Assembly (NCBI GenBank): GCA_003171295.1
Contig: PMYF01000477.1
Span: 1-5,702, forward strand
Source: Acidobacteriota bacterium
Lineage (GTDB): Bacteria; Acidobacteriota; Terriglobia; UBA7540
Direction of reading: 5' to 3'
DNA length: 5,702 bases
The position numbers and the translations under genes are program-made. How positions within the stretch are numbered: position 1 is the stretch's first letter; the number at the start of each line of letters is the position of its first letter. This document shows, piece by piece, positions 4,440 to 5,702 of the stretch. The notes under the pieces were generated by a model, which was not told the DNA's origin, ran no database searches, and worked only from the letters and a program-made list of their open reading frames with translations.

Positions 4440-5702
4440 GCCGTCACAGGGAGCCGAAGCCAGTGTCGCGCGGCTGGTGCGCTGCGCCATCTACACGCGC
4501 AAATCGAGTGAGGAGGGCTTAGAACAGCCCTTCAACTCGCTGGACGCTCAGCGGGAAGCGGCCGAAGCCTATATCGCCAGTCAACGGCATCAGGGCTGGC
4601 TCGCCTTGCCGGAGAGATATGACGATGCTGGGTATAGCGGCGGGAACATGGATCGGCCCGCGCTGCAGCGTCTCTTAGAAGCCCTGCAAGCCGGTGGCAT
4701 CGATTGTTTGGTGGTGTACAAGGTGGACCGACTTTCGCGATCGCTGCTGGATTTTGCGCGGATCATGGGGGCGCTGGAACAGCGGGGGACGAGCTTCGTT
4801 TCGATCACGCAGCAGTTCAACACGACGTCTTCGATCGGACGGCTGACGTTAAACGTCCTACTCAGTTTCGCTCAGTTTGAAAGGGAGTTGATCAGCGAGC
4901 GGACGCGGGACAAGATGTCGGCGGCGCGCCGCAAGGGAAAGTGGGTAGGAGGGATTCCGCCGCTGGGTTATGAGGTGGCGACGGGAGGCGGGCGGCTGGT
5001 GGTGAATGCGGGGGAAGCCGCAGTGGTCCGTGAGGTCTTCAGTCTGTACCAGGAGCGGCAGAGCGTGTTGGAGGTGGCCGAGGAACTGAACCGGCGGGGA
5101 AGGCACACGAAGCAGTGGACCAGCCGCAGGGGCCGTCAGCATGCGGGCTTGCCCTTTTCGAAGAACGCGGTTTCGGTGATTCTGAACAACCTCACCTACA
5201 CGGGCCAGGTGCGGTATCGTGGCGAGGCTTACGCCGGGGAGCATGCCGGCATCATCGAACCGGCACAGTGGGAGCAGGTGCAAGGGAGCCTGCAAAGCCG
5301 GCGGGGAATCGAGCGCAAGGACGGCGGCAGTGAACCGAGTCCGTTGAGCGGGCTGCTGTATTGCGGGCACTGCGGGGTGGCGATGGTGGCGAGCCACACC
5401 AAGAAGGCCGGACGGCGATACCAATATTACGTCTGCTTGCGGGCGCAACAGCGGGGCTGGAAGAATTGTCCAACCAAGTCGGTGAGCGCTCTGCAGATCG
5501 AGCAGGCGGTGTGGGAGCAGGTCCGCACCATGGTGCCGCTGGAATCCCCTGCGGAACAGAGTGGATGGACGGACGAGTCGGTCCGTAAGATCGTGAAGCG
5601 GGTTACCTACGATCGTGCGCGCAAACTGGTTCGCGTCGCACTGCGGGAAGAATTCGGAGGAGTGGAACTGGAGTTCCCGCTGGTGCGTTTGGGGCATAAG
5701 GA
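4429..5702 (+). CDS. Large serine recombinase (partial, 3' end outside window)
   Basis: An open frame of 424 codons that runs off the right edge. Residues about 18-160 are the resolvase/invertase catalytic domain: IYTRKSSEEG with the probable nucleophile Ser26, SLDAQREA at 37-44, VDRLSRSLLD at 99-108 and helix E motif FAQFERELISERTR at 147-160. Residues about 165-290 are the recombinase DNA-binding domain (GGIPPLGYEV at 174-183, NNLTYTGQVRYRG near 255-265). A zinc ribbon follows with Cys312, Cys315, Cys336 and Cys347. Such enzymes cut and rejoin two short attachment sites through a phosphoserine link to integrate or excise an element. The ATG overlaps the DUF2924 gene by 11 bases in another frame, suggesting coupled translation. 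There are no internal stops, so the visible part looks intact. No attachment site was identified. Confidence 0.93.
   Translation, partial: MPRKPSQGAEASVARLVRCAIYTRKSSEEGLEQPFNSLDAQREAAEAYIASQRHQGWLALPERYDDAGYSGGNMDRPALQRLLEALQAGGIDCLVVYKVDRLSRSLLDFARIMGALEQRGTSFVSITQQFNTTSSIGRLTLNVLLSFAQFERELISERTRDKMSAARRKGKWVGGIPPLGYEVATGGGRLVVNAGEAAVVREVFSLYQERQSVLEVAEELNRRGRHTKQWTSRRGRQHAGLPFSKNAVSVILNNLTYTGQVRYRGEAYAGEHAGIIEPAQWEQVQGSLQSRRGIERKDGGSEPSPLSGLLYCGHCGVAMVASHTKKAGRRYQYYVCLRAQQRGWKNCPTKSVSALQIEQAVWEQVRTMVPLESPAEQSGWTDESVRKIVKRVTYDRARKLVRVALREEFGGVELEFPLVRLGHK

Noticed and set aside
3873..4490. 205-codon minus-strand ORF opposite DUF2924
   Set aside because: Antisense shadow of a clearly recognised family; Pro/Gly/Arg-rich composition.
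4858..5697. 279-codon minus-strand ORF opposite the recombinase
   Set aside because: Long only because GC-rich coding DNA lacks antisense stops; the composition is Pro/Leu/His/Arg-rich and the plus strand carries all recombinase motifs.

Overview
The window is GC-rich bacterial DNA that reads as accessory or mobile sequence: phage-like and integration genes, with no housekeeping gene, rRNA, tRNA or CRISPR array visible. From memory of family style, the DUF2924 protein beside a large serine recombinase, the small coiled-coil protein and the terminase-small-subunit-like HTH protein recall Acidobacteriota genomes (Solibacter/Bryobacter type). That placement is an inference and not proven by the sequence.

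The genes fall into two divergent blocks on either side of about 3778-3926. The leftward block (minus strand), read from its 5' end, holds an uncharacterised 263-residue protein (3777-2986), a roughly 460-base untranslated or leader region rich in dyad symmetries with a plausible sigma-70 promoter, a ParB-like domain fused to an adenine/cytosine-N4 type DNA methyltransferase (2526-1267), a 45-codon ORF (1270-1133), an 81-residue protein (1136-891) and a 129-residue HTH protein resembling phage terminase small subunits (797-408). The methyltransferase, the 45-codon ORF and the 81-residue gene are joined by two successive ATGA stop/start overlaps, so they look translationally coupled. The last 407 bases to the left hold no convincing gene. 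They contain a perfect 9-bp inverted repeat and a 10-bp phased TTGCA repeat.

The rightward block (plus strand) is a DUF2924 protein (3927-4439) whose 3' end overlaps by 11 bases the start of a large serine recombinase (4429 onward). The recombinase is cut by the window edge after 424 codons. It has the resolvase catalytic domain, the recombinase domain and a four-cysteine zinc ribbon.

Taken together this looks like one edge of a prophage-like or integrative element. The recombinase, perhaps with DUF2924, would move it. The orphan methyltransferase would modify DNA, and the HTH protein may be a packaging remnant or a DNA-binding protein. The most unusual points are the 45-codon coupled ORF, whose coding signal appears to leave and re-enter its frame; the tight DUF2924-recombinase coupling; and the structured leader in front of the methyltransferase.
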